The notes: generated by a model from the sequence alone, not told the origin. A stretch of 64,000 bases of DNA from Caenispirillum bisanense (GCF_900230255.1 NZ_OCNJ01000004.1:124001-188000); one strand, 5' to 3'; counted from the first letter of the stretch, positions 16,427 to 25,816 are shown. A program made the numbers and translations.

Positions 16427-17095
16427 ATGACGCTTCATCGCAGTCTCGCCCTCGCCACCAGCCTGGCCGCCCTGACCGCCGTCGCGGCGCCGGCCGTGGC
16501 CGACGAACTGAACCACAGCGCCCTCGGGACCACCGCCATCAACGTCACCGCCCTCGACGCCGGCAGCCAGGTGGTCGTCATGCGCCACGCCGACACCGCC
16601 GGCAGCGCCGGCGGCGAGACCACCGCCATGATCCTCACCCGCGGCGGCCCGCAGGGCACGGGCGGCGGCTACGCCACCGAAGTCGACCGCACCGACCAGT
16701 GGGAGCCCGGCGCGCTGAAGGCCGAGGGTGGCGACTACTACACCATCCGCCCGCAGTCCCCGCAGGGCGGCGGCGACCCCGGCGCGACCCGCGTGGTGCG
16801 CAGCGACACCTGGCAGCCCGGCTACCTGAAGACCGAGCAGGGCGACTACTACATGCTCGCCCCGGACCGCCGCGGCACGGACGCCGACACCGAAGTGACG
16901 GTGGTGGTCGATCCGGCCTGGAGCAGCGCCATGCAGACCTACACCGTCGTCTCCGGCGAGACGGAAGGCGGCGCCGAAACCTTCGTCCAGCATTCCGACC
17001 AGTGGCAGGCCGGCTTCGTGAAGGACGACCAGCAGTACATGCGCATCGTCCACCTGCGCGACTCGGCGCCGGCCGAGCTGCTGCCGGACTTCTGA
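16427..17095 (+). CDS. Secreted W-x-P-G repeat protein C
   Basis: This 222-residue protein is the largest of the three paralogues. It has a signal peptide (about 1-25, VAA-PAVA) and a unique N-terminal part up to residue 80 with a small-residue-rich sequence. Repeats follow at residues 86-109 (TDQWEPGALK), 122-146 (RSDTWQPGYLKTEQGDY) and 177-200 (SDQWQAGFVKDDQQY), with a degenerate unit around residue 153 (DPAWSS). The start has AAAGGAG seven bases upstream. It is separated from gene B by a terminator and has its own EcfG-like promoter. Function is unknown. Confidence 0.86.
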   Translation: MTLHRSLALATSLAALTAVAAPAVADELNHSALGTTAINVTALDAGSQVVVMRHADTAGSAGGETTAMILTRGGPQGTGGGYATEVDRTDQWEPGALKAEGGDYYTIRPQSPQGGGDPGATRVVRSDTWQPGYLKTEQGDYYMLAPDRRGTDADTEVTVVVDPAWSSAMQTYTVVSGETEGGAETFVQHSDQWQAGFVKDDQQYMRIVHLRDSAPAELLPDF

Positions 17096-17127
17096 TCGGT
17101 CCGCCGCACCGAAGTTTCGTGACGGGC

Positions 17128-17159
17128 ACGGGCCCGCCCTCCACCGGGGGCGGGCCCGT
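17128..17159. terminator. Terminator after repeat gene C
   Basis: ACGGGCCCGCCC and GGGCGGGCCCGT form a 12-bp stem with an 8-base loop between two convergent genes. There is no clear T-run. Confidence 0.55.
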
Positions 17160-17186
17160 CGCCTGTCCGCAGGTCGCCGCCATCGC

Positions 17187-17792
17187 TCAGTCGCCGAGGG
17201 CGCCCGGCACCCGTTCCTCGTGGTCGACGATGCGCAAGAGGGCGTGCAGCTGGCCGTCGTGGATGCCCATGGCTTCCATCTGGGCGATGGTATTGGCGAT
17301 GTAGTCGCGCGACCGCCCCTCCCAGCCGACGCCCTGGCGGATGACGCGCACCTTCTCCGCCGTCGTGTAGCGGCCGGCGTACTGCACGTGCCCCGGATCG
17401 GCGACGTAGCCGTAGGCGGTGACGCGGCGGCCGTCGTCCAGGTCGCAGGCGAGGTTGCGGCGATGGTAAACGCCGGTCGCCAGCTCGCGGCGGTCGAGGT
17501 AGTCGATGGCCTCCGCCCGATCCGCCGCCGCCACGCGGTAGGCGCGGCCGCGGCAGGCGCCGCCACGGTCGAGGCCGACCACCAGCCCCGGCTGCTCCGG
17601 CGTGCCGCGGTAGCGCACCGACAGGATGCAGGCCGAGCGGTGCCAGCCGCGCACCAGGGCCGGGCACTGCTCGGCGTGCGGGAAGCCGGGCCGCCACATC
17701 AGCGAGCCGTAGGCGAAGACCCAGAGGTCGCCGTCGGCGCTGCCGCCGGGCAGGAAGCCTTCGGGCATGGGCGGGACACCCCCGCCGCTCAC
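17187..17792 (-). CDS. ChaC-like gamma-glutamylcyclotransferase
   Basis: The protein of about 200 residues begins its core with LWVFAYGSLMWRPGF, the glycine-rich entry of the GGCT fold. RRELATGVYHRR carries the expected catalytic Glu. ChaC enzymes cleave glutathione to 5-oxoproline and Cys-Gly in the cytoplasm. I prefer the GTG at 17792 because GGAGAG lies six bases upstream; an internal ATG at 17768 would give 193 residues. The gene is single, convergent with the repeat-protein cluster and divergent from DUF2125. Confidence 0.88.
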   Translation of the reverse strand: MSGGGVPPMPEGFLPGGSADGDLWVFAYGSLMWRPGFPHAEQCPALVRGWHRSACILSVRYRGTPEQPGLVVGLDRGGACRGRAYRVAAADRAEAIDYLDRRELATGVYHRRNLACDLDDGRRVTAYGYVADPGHVQYAGRYTTAEKVRVIRQGVGWEGRSRDYIANTIAQMEAMGIHDGQLHALLRIVDHEERVPGALGD

Positions 17793-17897
17793 GTCACGCT
17801 CTCCACGCGAAAATAATCCTTTCGAATCATCCGTTTTGCCGCCAGAGTCGGAAGCCCGCGCCGCACCGCAGCCGACCGAAGACGGGCCCGCCACAGC

Positions 17898-19067
17898 ATG
17901 AACAACCGCATCCTTCCCGCCGCCGCCGCCGTGGCGCTGATCGCCGTCGTGGCCGCCATCTACGCCGGGCTCTGGGTCCTCGCCGCCAATGCCGCCAAGG
18001 ACGCCGTGCGGACCTGGGCGGAGGAGCGACGGACGGAAGGCTATCAGGTCTGGTGGTCGGAAATGAAGACCACCGGTTTCCCGTCGGAGGTGCAGCTCAC
18101 CCTGACCGAGCCGCAGGTGCGCTTCCCCGAGGCCGACGGCGGCGGCGGCTGGGCGGCGCCAGCCGTGCGCATCACCGCCAAGCCGTGGCGGCCGTCGCAC
18201 CTGACGGTGACGGCGCCGGGCGAGCACGTGCTGAATTTCGTCCACGACCGCCGAGTCTACACCACCCGCAGCCAGGCCGGCGAAGCGGCGCTGACGCTCG
18301 ACGTCGACGGTGCCGGCGTCGAAGGCGGCGCGCTCGCCGTGCGGTCGCTGCGCATCGACGGCCTCGCGCCCGGCGGCCCGGTGGAACTGGCGAGCCTCGA
18401 CGCCGTCTTCGAGCCCAATCCGGGCGGCCGCGCCAGCGTCTACGAACGGCAGGAGGAACGCGACACCGGCATCTGGGCCGCCTTCGACGTCACCCTGAAG
18501 GACCTGCGCCTGCCGCGCGACCTCGCCCTGCCCATCGGCGACGGCATCGACGAGCTGACGCTGCGCTCGATCATCCCCCACGCCCTGCCCGACGGCGTCG
18601 ACCTGCGCGGCCGCCTGCGCCAGTGGAGCGACGAGGGCGGCGTGGTGGAGGTGGAGCGCCTGACCCTGGTCGCCGACCCGCTCAGCCTGGGCGCCGTCGG
18701 CACCGTCGCGCTCGACAGCTGGCTGCAGCCGCAGGCCGCCTTCACCACCCAGCTGCGCGGCTTCTTCGAGGCGCTGGAGCAGTTGGAGAAGAAGGGCATC
18801 ATCCGCGCCCGCGACGCCAGCATCGCCAAGGTGGTGCTCGGCGCCATGGCCAAGCAGCCGCCCGACGGCGGGCCGCTGGCGCTGGAGCTGCCGCTGTCCA
18901 TCCAGGAGCGCATGCTCTACCTCGGCCCCGTCGCCCTGCTGCAACTGCCGCCGCTGCGCTGGGGCGGCGACGCACCGCCGGGGCCGGGCGAGATCAAGCC
19001 GGGCTTCGACATCGGACCCGACGGCAAAGTGGTGCCGCGCAAGCCCAAGATCACCGCGCCGCAATGA
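17898..19067 (+). CDS. DUF2125 domain protein
   Basis: This 389-residue protein has an N-terminal membrane anchor (about residues 5-28) followed by KTTGFPSEVQLTLTEP, the conserved opening of DUF2125. The rest is predicted beta-rich and probably periplasmic. The family is widespread in alphaproteobacteria and has no known function; its AsmA-like repeat character suggests an envelope role, but that is inference. The gene appears monocistronic and ends in a hairpin facing the DUF3618 gene. Confidence 0.85.
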   Translation: MNNRILPAAAAVALIAVVAAIYAGLWVLAANAAKDAVRTWAEERRTEGYQVWWSEMKTTGFPSEVQLTLTEPQVRFPEADGGGGWAAPAVRITAKPWRPSHLTVTAPGEHVLNFVHDRRVYTTRSQAGEAALTLDVDGAGVEGGALAVRSLRIDGLAPGGPVELASLDAVFEPNPGGRASVYERQEERDTGIWAAFDVTLKDLRLPRDLALPIGDGIDELTLRSIIPHALPDGVDLRGRLRQWSDEGGVVEVERLTLVADPLSLGAVGTVALDSWLQPQAAFTTQLRGFFEALEQLEKKGIIRARDASIAKVVLGAMAKQPPDGGPLALELPLSIQERMLYLGPVALLQLPPLRWGGDAPPGPGEIKPGFDIGPDGKVVPRKPKITAPQ

Positions 19068-19070
19068 CGA

Positions 19071-19100
19071 CGGGCGCCGCCGGTCTCCCGGCGACGCCCG
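19071..19100. terminator. Shared hairpin between convergent genes
   Basis: A 13-bp stem with one mismatch (CGGGCGCCGCCGG against CCGGCGACGCCCG) lies right after the DUF2125 stop and before the end of the leftward DUF3618 gene. Confidence 0.45.
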
Positions 19101-19130
19101 CGCGTCCGCTCGCCGTGTCGTCGGGTCGCG

Positions 19131-20219
19131 TCAGCGGCCCGGCCCCTGCTGCGAGCCGCTGAGGCCCGGGCGCGGGTTGGGGCGCGCATCGCCGGCGGCA
19201 CCGGCGGGACGGACCCAGCCGGACTCCGCGGCGCCGGCCTCGCGGCCGGGGCGGCCCTCGTCCTCCGGCAGCGGGCCGGGACGGCTGGCGTTACCGGCCA
19301 CGCTCTGGGCGCGGCTGGCCCTCTCCGCATCGGTCAGCCCGGTGGTCGAGGTCTCGCGCGCGGCGCCGGGACCGAAGCCGGCGGCCGTGCGATCGTCACG
19401 CTCGCCGCCCGAGTCGCCACCGCCGCCGGCCGCACCGGCGGCCTTGTCGGCGGCTTGGTCGGCTTTTTCCTCGGCCTTGCCGGTCGCCCGGTGCACCTGC
19501 TCTTCCGCCTGGTCGACAGCGCGATGGCCGGCGTCGCGGGCGGCACCGCGGACCCGTTCGCGCAGCGGTTCGTAGGCTTCTTCCTCGGTGCGGGTGCGCG
19601 GCAGCATGGTCGCGGCGAGGACGCCGAAGGCGGCCGCCGCCATGCCGAGCATCAGCGGGTTCTCGCGGGCGTAGCCACCGGCCGAGCGCAGGCCGGTGCC
19701 GGCCCGGTCGTACAGCTCGCCGGCCCGCGCCGTCATGCCGGACGCCGCCGAACCGATGCTGTCGCGGGCGGCGCCCATGCGGGCCCCGGCCGAGTCGCGG
19801 GCACCATGCATGCGGTCTTTGGCACCGGCGGAGGCGTCGTGCAGGCGGTCGCGCATGCCGGGGCTGGAGTCGTGGTGGCTTTCACCCTCGGCATGCCCGT
19901 CGCCGCCGGCGAGGCCGGAGCGCAAGGTGCCGAAGCCCTGGCCGATGCGCGCCGCCGACGGGCCGCTGTCGCGCGCCGTCATCAGCCAGGTGAGGCCGAT
20001 GCCGGCCAGCAGGGCGGGCAGCGGGTTGTCGCGCACCTGTTCCATCAGGTTGCGGCCGAACAGTCCGCCGTTCTGTCGGGCGTAGGAAATGGCCTGATCC
20101 ATGGCCGCCTGCGGGTTCAGGCGCTCCTGCAGGGCATCCAGGGTGGCGTCGAGTTCGGCGCGGGTGTCGTCGATGTCGCGCTCTATTTCGTCGGGTGTGC
20201 GGTGGTCGGTGGTGCTCAT
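19131..20219 (-). CDS. DUF3618 domain membrane protein
   Basis: This 362-residue protein starts with the DUF3618 signature TPDEIERDIDDTRAELDATL. It has a hydrophobic segment near residue 66 (LPALLAGIGLTWLM) and another near 190-210 (LMLGMAAAAFGVLAATML). A long, Gly/Asp/Ala-rich, low-complexity helical tail follows. Proteins of this kind are common members of alphaproteobacterial general-stress regulons, usually next to a holin-like protein, as here. The ATG overlaps the upstream gene's stop (ATGA). Function is unknown; a role in envelope stress tolerance is inferred from context. Confidence 0.85.
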   Translation of the reverse strand: MSTTDHRTPDEIERDIDDTRAELDATLDALQERLNPQAAMDQAISYARQNGGLFGRNLMEQVRDNPLPALLAGIGLTWLMTARDSGPSAARIGQGFGTLRSGLAGGDGHAEGESHHDSSPGMRDRLHDASAGAKDRMHGARDSAGARMGAARDSIGSAASGMTARAGELYDRAGTGLRSAGGYARENPLMLGMAAAAFGVLAATMLPRTRTEEEAYEPLRERVRGAARDAGHRAVDQAEEQVHRATGKAEEKADQAADKAAGAAGGGGDSGGERDDRTAAGFGPGAARETSTTGLTDAERASRAQSVAGNASRPGPLPEDEGRPGREAGAAESGWVRPAGAAGDARPNPRPGLSGSQQGPGR

Positions 20220-20611
20220 CGGACGTGCTCCCTCACCATCTCGCGGTCGTGCTGAAGGCTCTCGCGGGTGCGGCGCGGGGCCAGGCTGGTGGTGCGCAGC
20301 TTCTTCTGGCCGCTCATGCCCATAATGACGGCGACGATGACGGCGATGCCGCCCACCACCAGCGACGCCACCCACGGCTCCCACACGTTGGACAGCGCCG
20401 TGACGGCGGCCAACAGCAGGATCACCAGGCCGGCGAGCGCGATGGCGAGCGCGACGCCGATGGTGACCAGGGCGGCGATGGCCTTCTTCAGGCTTTCGTC
20501 GGCTTCGGCGCGGGCGAGCTGGATCTCCTGGCGCACCAGTCGGACGACGTCGCGCCCGAGGGTGCCGACCAGATCGCCCAGACTGCGGTCGTGCATGCTG
20601 ATGTGACTCAT
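20216..20611 (-). CDS. Holin-superfamily III (Actinobacterial Holin-X-like) membrane protein
   Basis: This 131-residue protein has an amphipathic N-terminal helix (LVRQEIQLARAEADESLKKA) and two transmembrane segments near residues 43-70 and 82-100. This is the pattern of PF07332, often annotated as phage holin. In this chromosomal setting, between a DUF3618 gene and another membrane protein and with no phage genes nearby, it is better seen as a bacterial envelope protein. It sits second in a three-gene leftward operon. Confidence 0.85.
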   Translation of the reverse strand: MSHISMHDRSLGDLVGTLGRDVVRLVRQEIQLARAEADESLKKAIAALVTIGVALAIALAGLVILLLAAVTALSNVWEPWVASLVVGGIAVIVAVIMGMSGQKKLRTTSLAPRRTRESLQHDREMVREHVR

Positions 20612-20635
20612 GGTTCGGTCTCCTGTCAGCGGCGA

Positions 20636-21295
20636 TCAGTGCGGGCGGCCGCTCGGATCATGGGTGGTCGAGGGTGTCTGGCGGTCCGGCTCGGTGGGGG
20701 TGGGGGCGGCGCTGCCGCGGCCGGGCATGCCGCCGCCGCCCGGGCTCGCCGAGGTGGCGGTGGGACGCGGGCGGGTCGCCTCGGACGGTGCCCCGACGCC
20801 GACGGCGGCCCCGGACCCGGCGGCCGGGTGGGTGGGATGCACGGGCACGTCGTCGCCGCTGCTGCCGGTGCCGCCGCGATGGCGGACCTCGTCGCGCGCC
20901 CGGCCGGCGTAGTCGGCGCCGGTACCGGCGGCGGCGAAACGGCCGATGGCGAGGCCGAGGGCCAGCATGCCGCCGACGAACAGCACCGGCTGGCGCTGGG
21001 CGAAGCCGGTCACCTGATCCATGACGCCGCGCATGTCCTGGCGGCGCAGGGCGTCGGACAGATCGTCGAGGCGGTCGGCGGCGAGCGTCATGGCGCGGCC
21101 GATGGGATCGCCTTCCAGGCGCCCGGCGGCGTCGCGCAGTGCTTCGCCGGTGCGGTGGGCACGGTCGGCGGCGGAGTCGCGGGCCCCGTCGAAGGTGCGC
21201 TCGGCGGCCTGGACACCGGTGTCGCGGGCTTCCCGGACGAGATCGCGCAAGCGGTCGGCATCACTGGTGCCGTTGCCGCGGTGGGGGTCAGCCAT
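20636..21295 (-). CDS. Membrane protein of the DUF3618/holin stress operon
   Basis: This 219-residue protein has a charged helical N-terminal half rich in Arg, Asp and Ala, one hydrophobic segment (LFVGGMLALGLAIGRFAA, about residues 101-120) and a disordered Gly/Pro/Thr-rich tail. It resembles proteins annotated as nutrient-deprivation-induced in related bacteria, but I cannot assign a function. It is the first gene of the operon, 24 bases before the holin-like gene, and has an EcfG-like promoter 63 bases upstream of its ATG. Confidence 0.75.
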   Translation of the reverse strand: MADPHRGNGTSDADRLRDLVREARDTGVQAAERTFDGARDSAADRAHRTGEALRDAAGRLEGDPIGRAMTLAADRLDDLSDALRRQDMRGVMDQVTGFAQRQPVLFVGGMLALGLAIGRFAAAGTGADYAGRARDEVRHRGGTGSSGDDVPVHPTHPAAGSGAAVGVGAPSEATRPRPTATSASPGGGGMPGRGSAAPTPTEPDRQTPSTTHDPSGRPH

Positions 21296-21611
21296 GGTCG
21301 TCTCCTTGGTCTGGAGGGACGGACGGTCCGCGAGCGAGCGGACCCGATTGGCCTGACAACGTCACCGGGAGGGGCGGAGTTCTGTGGGCATCCGACTCTA
21401 AGCCATTGAAAATCCTCAATACGTGAATAGCGAGATCGGGCCACATACCACGACGTGCAGAGTCGGCGCCGCCGACCGGCGCACGCCGAAAGACGTCGGG
21501 TTGTCGCGCAACGGCAATCGCGCGCTCGCCGCCTGCGGCGCCCTGTTCGACGACGGCATGGGGGTGCTCCCTGCGGCTGTTCGGCGCGGTGCCGTCGCCG
21601 TCGTCGGGGCC
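21296..21611. other. 316-bp intergenic region
   Basis: Apart from the EcfG-like promoter at 21358-21383 I see no gene, repeat or clear terminator. The part around 21395-21430 is AT-rich for this genome. Confidence 0.5.
21358..21383 (-). promoter_or_regulatory. EcfG-like promoter of the DUF3618 operon
   Basis: On the minus strand AGAACT is followed by 16 bases and CGTT, close to the EcfG consensus GGAACC/T-N16/17-CGTT. Position and operon content fit a general-stress promoter. Confidence 0.5.
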
Positions 21612-22982
21612 TCAGTCGGACGCGGGCGACAGCAGGGCGCGCAACAGGGTCCAGTCGGCCGTCACCCGTCCGGCATAGGCGGCGGCGGTGTCGGCCAGGG
21701 CGGCCCGGGTGGCCTCGTCGGACAGCGCCGCCGCCATGGCCGCCTCGAAGTCCACCGAGCGGCGGTCGCCGCGGGCATGGGCCAGCGCCAGCGCATCGCC
21801 GCAGGCGGCGGCGTATTCGGCGATGAAGCGGTCGGGGTGCTTGCAGATGAGGTCGTCGGGATCGAGCGACACCCGCGCGTGGTGGCGCGAGCGCACGAGC
21901 CAGTGGTGGCCGCGCCATTCGGCCTCGTCCAGCACGATGTCCGGCCGCCGCTGCATGAGGCGCTGGCAGTCGACGGTCAGGTGCGCCGAATCGAGCCGGT
22001 TGGCCGGGTCGATGTCGGGGAAGTGGCGTAGGGGCGCCGCCCGGCGCTGCCGCTTCACCTCCACGATGTGGTTGAGGTACAGGCGCTCCGGCTCGTCGGC
22101 GCCCGGCCCGACCAGCAGGTAGAAGCGGTCGACGTCCACCGATCCCGTCCCGGCGCCCACCCGCCGCACCACGTCGAGCACGGCGTCGTCGACGTAGGGC
22201 CGGAAGGCCGCCGCCACCGCCGCCGCCTCGTCGTCGGGCAGCGGATCGTAGCGGCCGGGGGCGATGCGGAAGCGCAGGGCGCCGTCGCGCATCTCCGTCG
22301 CCTTGGCGAGCGTCGACTTCTCGGCGAAGTCCTTGCCGCCGGCGGTGCGCTTGCGGGCCTTGCGCTCGGCCTTGCCGAGGGCGTGGTCCTTGTCGAAGCC
22401 GCGCACCGCCCGGTCGCGCTCGTCGGGGTCGGTGGCGGTGGCGGCGCAGGTGGCGCCGTAGGCGGCGGCGAAGGCGAGCACGGCGGCGCGCGCATCGGCG
22501 GCCGAGGGCGCGATGCCCGCCGGCACGTCGTCGTCGGGATCGTCGAGCGCGTAGGAGCCGCGGCACAGGCCGACGGCGTGCTCGGCGGCGAGGAACAGGC
22601 TGACGGAAAAGCGCAGCAGGTCCCACCCGGCGCGGCCGACGCAGGCGTCGTCGTAATCGTTGGGACACCAGATGACGGCATCGCCGTGCGATCCTTCCTC
22701 GGTCAGAAAGCCGAAGTTGGCGAAATGGCAGTCGCCCTGCACCCGCGTCAGCGGCGCCGCCGCCAGGGCCTCGGGCATCACCACGGTCCCCATGGCGAGG
22801 TCGGCGTAGAACAGCTGCGCCGAACCGCGGAAGAACCGGAAGGGCGAGCGCGCCATCTTCTGGTGCTTGGACAGCGGCGCCTCCGGCCCGGGCGGCGTGC
22901 CGTCCACCGCCTCCAGCTCGGCGGCGATCAGCCGCAGGCGGCGGGTCTCGGGATCGGCGGCGGCGACGGTGGTGCGGACCAT
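21612..22982 (-). CDS. DUF2252 family protein (kinase-like fold)
   Basis: This 456-residue protein has the DUF2252 hallmarks: FRFFRGSAQLFYADL near residue 50, GDCHFANFG, and NDYDDACVGRAGWDLLR, where the acidic residues match the metal site of aminoglycoside-kinase-like folds. No member has an established substrate. The chosen ATG at 22982 has AAGGAG ten bases upstream; an open extension to 23039 is Arg-rich and probably non-coding. The gene seems to be transcribed alone. Confidence 0.87.
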   Translation of the reverse strand: MVRTTVAAADPETRRLRLIAAELEAVDGTPPGPEAPLSKHQKMARSPFRFFRGSAQLFYADLAMGTVVMPEALAAAPLTRVQGDCHFANFGFLTEEGSHGDAVIWCPNDYDDACVGRAGWDLLRFSVSLFLAAEHAVGLCRGSYALDDPDDDVPAGIAPSAADARAAVLAFAAAYGATCAATATDPDERDRAVRGFDKDHALGKAERKARKRTAGGKDFAEKSTLAKATEMRDGALRFRIAPGRYDPLPDDEAAAVAAAFRPYVDDAVLDVVRRVGAGTGSVDVDRFYLLVGPGADEPERLYLNHIVEVKRQRRAAPLRHFPDIDPANRLDSAHLTVDCQRLMQRRPDIVLDEAEWRGHHWLVRSRHHARVSLDPDDLICKHPDRFIAEYAAACGDALALAHARGDRRSVDFEAAMAAALSDEATRAALADTAAAYAGRVTADWTLLRALLSPASD

Positions 22983-23155
22983 GGGGCGGCGGCTCCTTGG
23001 GGTCGTGCGGCACGCGCGCCGCTTAAGGTCATGCGGCAAGGGCGCCGCGTCGGGTTCCGCAGCAAGCCTGCCGCATGGGCTTGCCCGGGATCAAGGCGCG
23101 TGGACGCCGCGCGTTGTGTCCTTGCCGGAACCAGTCGCCGCGAGGACCCGCCGCC

Positions 23156-23308
23156 ATGACCGAAAAGCAGCTCGCCATGATCATCGTCGCCCCCATGATC
23201 GTCGGCATGATCGCGCTCATGTGGCGGCAGGGCGCCGTCGGCACGGCCACCGCCGCGGTGGTCGGCGCGCTCACCCTCCTCACCGCCACCTTCGTCGCGC
23301 TGACCTGA
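23156..23308 (+). CDS. 50-residue membrane protein
   Basis: The small protein has two hydrophobic segments, residues 8-24 and 33-50, separated by a short polar turn (RQG). The start ATG has GAGGA eleven bases upstream. No family is recognised. It lies 49 bases before the DUF599 gene in the same direction and may be co-transcribed with it. Confidence 0.6.
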   Translation: MTEKQLAMIIVAPMIVGMIALMWRQGAVGTATAAVVGALTLLTATFVALT

Positions 23309-23357
23309 TCGGTCTATACTGCCCGCCGGGATCACCGACGCAGGGAATGGCCGGGGC

Positions 23358-24044
23358 ATGACGGAATGGCTGGGAACGCGCGACGCGCTGGCGCTCGCGT
23401 GGTTCATCGCGGTGTGGATGGGCTACACGCTGTGGGCCGACCACGGCCCGGCGCGCGGCCGCAGCATATCGAACGCCATGAACCGCCGCCGCGGCGACTG
23501 GATGCGCGAGGCGAGCCGGCGCGAGGTGCGCATCGTCGACACCCAGATCCTCGGCAACCTGCTCACCGGCATCGGCTTCTTCGCCTCCACCACCATCTTC
23601 GTGGTCGGCGGCCTGGTGGCCATGCTGGGCGTGGCGGAGCAAGGGTCCATGGCGCTCGGCCGCCTGCCCTTCGCCGTCGACACCGGCCCGGCGGCGTGGG
23701 AGGGCAAGGTAGTGCTCCTCCTCATGATCTTCATCTACGCCTTCTTCAAGTTCGCCTGGGCCTTCCGGCTGGCCAACTACTGCTCCATCACCGTCGGCAG
23801 CCTGCCCGCCGACCTGGGCGACCGCCCCGCCGAGGCCGAGCGCATCGCCGCCGCCGCGGCCGACCTGAGCCGCCTGTCGGGCCACCACTTCAATCGCGGC
23901 CTGCGCGCCTATTTCTTCGCCCTGGCGGCGCTCGGCTGGATGCTCGGCCCCATCGTCTTCGCAGCCCTGACGGCTGCCGTGGTCGCCGTTCTCTACCGGC
24001 GGGAGTTCCGCTCGCGCGCCCTTGCGGCAGTTCGCGATCTGTAG
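23358..24044 (+). CDS. DUF599 domain membrane protein
   Basis: This 228-residue protein has four predicted transmembrane segments, with the family sequences TLWADHGPARGRSISNAMNR near the start and FKFAWAFRLANYCSITVGSLP in the middle. DUF599 proteins occur in many proteobacteria, with no known function. The start ATG lies 49 bases after the small membrane-protein gene. Confidence 0.87.
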   Translation: MTEWLGTRDALALAWFIAVWMGYTLWADHGPARGRSISNAMNRRRGDWMREASRREVRIVDTQILGNLLTGIGFFASTTIFVVGGLVAMLGVAEQGSMALGRLPFAVDTGPAAWEGKVVLLLMIFIYAFFKFAWAFRLANYCSITVGSLPADLGDRPAEAERIAAAAADLSRLSGHHFNRGLRAYFFALAALGWMLGPIVFAALTAAVVAVLYRREFRSRALAAVRDL

Positions 24045-24115
24045 GAACAAACCACCACGCCCTCTCCTCCGTTGGTCGGACACAACACCCGACGAAACCG
24101 GAGGAGACACCCCCC

Positions 24116-24568
24116 ATGGCTCAGCAGATTTACGAACTTCTTCAGAAGGATCACGACACGGTCAAGATGATGATCGACAAGATCCTCGAAACGACCGACG
24201 GCGCCGAGAAGACCCGCGAGGACCTGTTCGCCAAGATCAAGCACGAACTGGAAGTCCACACCAAGTTCGAGGAAGAGGTCTTCTACCCGACCTTCCGCGA
24301 GGACAAGCCCGACAAGGAAGCGAAGGAAGAGGTCAAGGACGCCCTGAACGAGCACGACGAGGCGAAGTCCATGCTCGCCAAGCTCGAGAAGATGGACAAG
24401 ACCTCGGACGAGTTCATCCAGACCCTGCGTGAACTGCAGAAGGCGCTGGAACATCACATCTCCGACGAGGAGGACGAGATGTTCCCGCAGGCCCGCGACG
24501 CGGTCGACGACGACGCCGCCGTCGAGATGGCCGAGCGCTACAAGGAAATGAAGAAGAAGGCGCACTGA
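24116..24568 (+). CDS. Hemerythrin HHE domain protein
   Basis: This 150-residue, highly charged helical protein has the histidine/glutamate ligand pattern of bacterial hemerythrin-like proteins: QKDHDTVKMM, ELEVHTKFEEEVFYP, LNEHDEAKSM and LEHHISDEEDEMFP. A di-iron centre would bind oxygen or NO or sense redox state in the cytoplasm. The ATG follows GGAGGAGA. Hemerythrin genes often sit with general stress genes in alphaproteobacteria, as here beside the SDR. It ends in a terminator. Confidence 0.9.
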   Translation: MAQQIYELLQKDHDTVKMMIDKILETTDGAEKTREDLFAKIKHELEVHTKFEEEVFYPTFREDKPDKEAKEEVKDALNEHDEAKSMLAKLEKMDKTSDEFIQTLRELQKALEHHISDEEDEMFPQARDAVDDDAAVEMAERYKEMKKKAH

Positions 24569-24585
24569 CCCGGTCGGTGTGCGGG

Positions 24586-24626
24586 CGGGGCGGCACCGGC
24601 ATCCGGCGCCGCCCCGTCGCCTTTTC
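24586..24626 (+). terminator. Terminator after the hemerythrin gene
   Basis: CGGGGCGGC pairs with GCCGCCCCG (9 bp), followed within six bases by TTTT. Confidence 0.6.
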
Positions 24627-24651
24627 GGACCCCGTCACGGAGGACCCTCAC

Positions 24652-25506
<855 letters not shown>

Positions 25507-25512
25507 CTACGC

Positions 25513-25536
25513 CGGGGCGGCCTGTACGCCGCCCCG
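25513..25536. terminator. Hairpin after the SDR gene
   Basis: CGGGGCGGC and GCCGCCCCG form a 9-bp stem with a 6-base loop between convergent genes. There is no T-run. Confidence 0.45.
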
Positions 25537-25564
25537 CTGCTGCCCGGTGATGCTCGGCGGCCGG

Positions 25565-25816
25565 TCAGATGCTGCCGTAGCTGCGCAGCGCCGCCTCCAC
25601 CGCCGCCCCGTCGGAGGCGCGCGCGGCCGCCGCGGCGGCCAGCGGCACCTTCGAGCGCGCCCGCTCGGCCATGTAGGCGAGCGCGTTGAGGTCGTCGTAG
25701 GTGATTTCGGTCACCATGCCGTCGGCCCACAGCACACGGCCCGGCTGGTTCGGCGCGGGCTGCTGGATGATTTCCACCTCGTCGCGGTGCTGGCCCAGGG
25801 TGATGGTCTTTCGCAT
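25565..25816 (-). CDS. Small hypothetical protein, 83 residues
   Basis: The product begins MRKTITLGQHRDEVEII and is soluble, with a short beta-like first half and an Ala-rich helical second half. The ATG has GGGAGAA about twelve bases upstream. I do not recognise a family. Its codon use fits the genome, which supports a real gene. Confidence 0.55.
   Translation of the reverse strand: MRKTITLGQHRDEVEIIQQPAPNQPGRVLWADGMVTEITYDDLNALAYMAERARSKVPLAAAAAARASDGAAVEAALRSYGSI

Noticed and set aside
20216-20611. Holin-like gene as evidence of a prophage
   Set aside because: No phage structural, lysis, integrase or attachment sequences are nearby, and the gene sits in a typical alphaproteobacterial stress operon.
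23036-23058. GGAACC on the minus strand before the DUF2252 gene as a stress promoter
   Set aside because: The -10 position at 17 bases reads CGCA rather than CGTT, so only half of the motif is present.
24044-24073. GGAAC...CGTT before the hemerythrin gene as an EcfG promoter
   Set aside because: The gap between GGAAC and CGTT is 21 bases, three or more longer than EcfG tolerates.
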